64,000 bases of DNA from Mycobacterium sp. EPa45. GTDB lineage: Bacteria; Actinomycetota; Actinomycetes; Mycobacteriales; Mycobacteriaceae. The DNA is taken from assembly GCF_001021385.1 (NCBI RefSeq), contig NZ_CP011773.1:4464001-4528000 (forward strand), given 5' to 3'. Positions 62,594 to 64,000 of this stretch are shown piece after piece. Position 1 is the stretch's first letter; the number at the start of each line of letters is the position of its first letter. Both the position numbers and the translations under genes were made by a program. Under the pieces are notes generated by a model. The model did no database searches, was not told the DNA's origin, and was given only the letters and a program-made list of their open reading frames with translations.

Positions 62594-62608
62594 GAGAATT
62601 GAGTTCTC
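62594..62608. promoter_or_regulatory. GAGAAY-N3-RTTCTC palindrome, copy 5
   Basis: GAGAAT-TGA-GTTCTC matches all 12 fixed positions. It lies 40 bp before ATC 62554 of the thiolase and 79 bp before the divergent MmpS-like gene. Confidence 0.7.
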
Positions 62609-62686
62609 TAAGCGCACTGTTGCATAGAAGGGTCCCGCACACAAGAAACCGCGCCCCGCGAAGACTTTCCCATGTCAAACTGAGCC

Positions 62687-63103
62687 ATGAGGTTTGTCCG
62701 GTTGGGGTCTGCGATCGCTCTGGCTGCGGTGTGTGTGGCCGGTTCCTCGGCTCCGGCCGGTGCCGAAGAGCCTGTGCTGCACCAGGTCACCTACAGCGTG
62801 TTCTCGGAGCTACCGTTCCGAGCCGCCGATATCTACTACCGGGACACCGAACCGGCGAACTGGTCGGACTACAGCCACGACCCGTACGTGTTCAGCCCGA
62901 AGGTCGAGGCCGACATCGGCCCGGGCAAGAAGTGGGTGCTCAACGTGCAGTTGGCGAACCCCGACGAGTGGGCGATGGTGGCGGCCACCAGCGGGCCATC
63001 ACCCACTCCGCCGAATATTCACTGCGTGCTTGCGGTCGACGGCGTCGTCGTCGCGGAGAATTCCGGAGCCAAGGGCGCGCTCTGCTCGCTGCGCCACTGG
63101 TGA
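62687..63103 (+). CDS. Secreted MmpS-like protein
   Basis: A 138-residue exported protein. Signal peptide about 1-26 (MRFVRLGSAIALAAVCVAG then APAGA before EEP). The mature part starts VLHQVTYSVFSELPF and has WVLNVQLANPDEWAMVAATSG and CVLAVDGVVVAENSGAKGALC, the two-Cys layout of MmpS proteins, which accompany MmpL transporters in the periplasm. It lacks the N-terminal membrane anchor of MmpS4/5, and no mmpL is close. No clear Shine-Dalgarno. Its 3' end overlaps the convergent TetR gene by 85 bp. Confidence 0.75.
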   Translation: MRFVRLGSAIALAAVCVAGSSAPAGAEEPVLHQVTYSVFSELPFRAADIYYRDTEPANWSDYSHDPYVFSPKVEADIGPGKKWVLNVQLANPDEWAMVAATSGPSPTPPNIHCVLAVDGVVVAENSGAKGALCSLRHW

Positions 63104-63705
63104 GCTGAGCCGTCGGTCAGTTGAGGCGGCCCCTCGACTTGGGTGAGGAAACGCTCGACGAGTTCCAGGGCTTCGGCGTGACCGGCGGTCACACCCAGCG
63201 CCTCGCCCAGCATCAACACCGTCGACAACCCGGTCAGCAGGATCGACCACACCACCGGCGGCACCTCGCTGGGCAGTGCGCCGTGCCGGTCCAACGCGGT
63301 GACGAAGGCCTGGCGCTGCTGCTCACGGAACACCTCGGCATATCGGGACATCTCGGCGCGCAGCGCTTTGCGGTGATTGGCAAGCGCCGCCATCTCCATC
63401 GTCAGCCGGCTGGCATCCGGGTTGATACCGAATCGCCACAGCGCCCACAGCGGTTGCGGGGAGGCCAGTGCGTATTGATGGGCCTCCATGCCCTGGTCGG
63501 CATAGCGGCGGAAAATCTCCAGGAACAGATCGTCCATCGTGCGGAAGTAGTAGTGCACGAGCTGCGGTTTCAGGCCGGCCTTCTCGGCGACCCGACGCGA
63601 GGTGACCGCCGCGTAGCCCTCCTCGATCAGCAGCTGTTCGGCGGCATCCAACAGCACCACGCGATTCTTCGCGTCGGGCGCACCGATCCGCCGCGCCGAT
63701 GCCAT
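63019..63705 (-). CDS. TetR-family regulator
   Basis: A 228-residue TetR protein: MASARRIGAPDAKNRVVLLD, HTH with IEEGYAAVTSRRVAEKAGLK and PQLVHYYFRTMDDLFLEIFR, then helices FREQQRQAFVTALDR. ATG 63705 has AGGTGG 7 bp upstream; an in-frame start at 63783 is rejected. The C-terminal 28 residues are read from DNA that also encodes the MmpS-like protein, an unusually long convergent overlap. Divergent from the P450 gene at 63844, which it probably controls. Confidence 0.88.
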   Translation of the reverse strand: MASARRIGAPDAKNRVVLLDAAEQLLIEEGYAAVTSRRVAEKAGLKPQLVHYYFRTMDDLFLEIFRRYADQGMEAHQYALASPQPLWALWRFGINPDASRLTMEMAALANHRKALRAEMSRYAEVFREQQRQAFVTALDRHGALPSEVPPVVWSILLTGLSTVLMLGEALGVTAGHAEALELVERFLTQVEGPPQLTDGSAHQWRSEQSAPLAPEFSATTTPSTASTQ

Positions 63706-63775
63706 GTGCCACCTCGTTCTTTCCCCGACCGCCAATCGAACACGCCGATCGTACGTGGGTCGATGGGATGCAGCC

Positions 63776-63805
63776 TTGACCACGCACTTTACGCCATGCT
63801 AAGCA
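63776..63805 (+). promoter_or_regulatory. Possible promoter for P450
   Basis: TTGACC (63776-63781) and TAAGCA (63800-63805) are 18 bp apart, about 40 bp before ATG 63844, which has GGAGG at 63829-63833. The -10 fits TAnnn but not the final T. Confidence 0.38.
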
Positions 63806-63843
63806 GGTGCACAGCATTCAGCCCGCTTGGAGGAACAAACGCA

Positions 63844-64000
63844 CATGACCGACTTCGCCACCGTTGACTTCCTCACCGATCAGTCGCTGGTCCCCGACCC
63901 CTACCCGTACTACGACTACCTGCGCGAGCAGAGCCCGGTCCTGCGGCTCGAGCCGCACGGTTTCGTAGCCGTCACCGGGTACGAGGAGGCCCTCGAGGTC
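63844..64000 (+). CDS. Cytochrome P450, N-terminal fragment (cut by window edge)
   Basis: Starts ATG 63844 after GGAGG (10 bp). The visible 52 codons read TDFATVDFLTDQSLVPDPYP then YYDYLREQSPV and FVAVTGYEEALEV, the usual N-terminal beta region of actinobacterial P450s (LxxDPYPYYDYLREQ...). The ExxR and heme motifs are beyond the window. Divergent from the TetR gene. Confidence 0.85.

Noticed and set aside
17063..62608. Reading the GAGAAY-N3-RTTCTC sites as KstR operators
   Set aside because: KstR half-sites (AAC/GTT) are 2 bp apart in TnnAACnnGTTnnA; here they are 3 bp apart in every good copy.
19876..62608. Repeated palindromes as a CRISPR or transposon end
   Set aside because: Copies are kilobases apart, 15 bp long, without spacers or target duplications.

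Overview
The window is high-GC actinobacterial DNA and almost certainly comes from an environmental, probably fast-growing Mycobacterium (Mycolicibacterium). The strongest evidence is at the left end: DevR/DosR and DevS/DosS that match the M. tuberculosis proteins in length and motifs, an Rv3134c-type universal stress protein directly before devR, PfkB, an OtsB1/GH65 fusion, an acg/Rv3131-type nitroreductase, and two good DosR boxes (about 935-948 and 11599-11612). A perfect mycobacterial LexA/SOS box and a 13E12-type HNH gene near 57.9 kb agree with this. No rRNA, tRNA, CRISPR array or transposase was found.

Layout. (1) 1-11.6 kb: hypoxia/dormancy (DosR) island. One + strand run (DUF1876, pfkB, usp, devR, devS) lies behind a DosR box, with an Rv2004c-like kinase leaving the same gap divergently, followed by an Rv2005c-like USP, OtsB1-like fusion and nitroreductase. 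(2) 11.6-16.9 kb: eight-gene minus-strand operon with two Mce-associated membrane proteins, an acyl-CoA ligase, small conserved proteins, a Bfd-type [2Fe-2S] protein, a SnoaL-like protein and an SDR. (3) 17.2-29.8 kb: minus-strand catabolic run of FadD3-like ligase, two amidohydrolases, a double-domain CoA-transferase, a crotonase, two M24 proteins (one with four of five metal ligands lost), P450, ferredoxin, TetR and SDR. (4) 30.1-34.3 kb: P450, mycofactocin-type SDR and a molybdopterin oxidoreductase. (5) 34.4-43.5 kb: eight-gene minus operon with MhpC/MhpA/MhpB-like meta-cleavage enzymes, then KstD-like flavoprotein, LLM monooxygenase, SDR, cyclase and hydrolase. It diverges from an IclR regulator and a second KstD-like flavoprotein. 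(6) 46.2-48.5 kb: divergent FadD and enoyl-CoA hydratase. (7) 48.5-54.3 kb: TetR, TauD-type dioxygenase, LLM, sulfotransferase, TIM-barrel isomerase and DUF1214 protein, with a perfect 11-bp-arm operator. (8) 54.4-57.8 kb: SnoaL-like, epimerase, SDR and APH-like kinase. (9) 57.9-59.2 kb: frameshifted HNH gene. (10) 59.2-62.6 kb: thiolase, enoyl-CoA hydratase, FadE. (11) 62.7-64 kb: secreted MmpS-like protein, TetR and a P450 cut by the window edge.

The most interesting unexplained signal is a 15-bp palindrome, GAGAAY-N3-RTTCTC, found before at least five separate catabolic transcription units (17.07, 19.88, 29.99, 43.51 and 62.60 kb; weaker copies at 17.15 and 47.75 kb). Two copies sit exactly 22 bp before a start codon. 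It suggests one regulon joining CoA-ligase, P450, CoA-transferase, meta-cleavage and beta-oxidation genes into a single pathway, probably breakdown of a cyclic or aromatic carbon source. The spacing differs from the KstR operator as I know it. Substrate and regulator cannot be told from the sequence.
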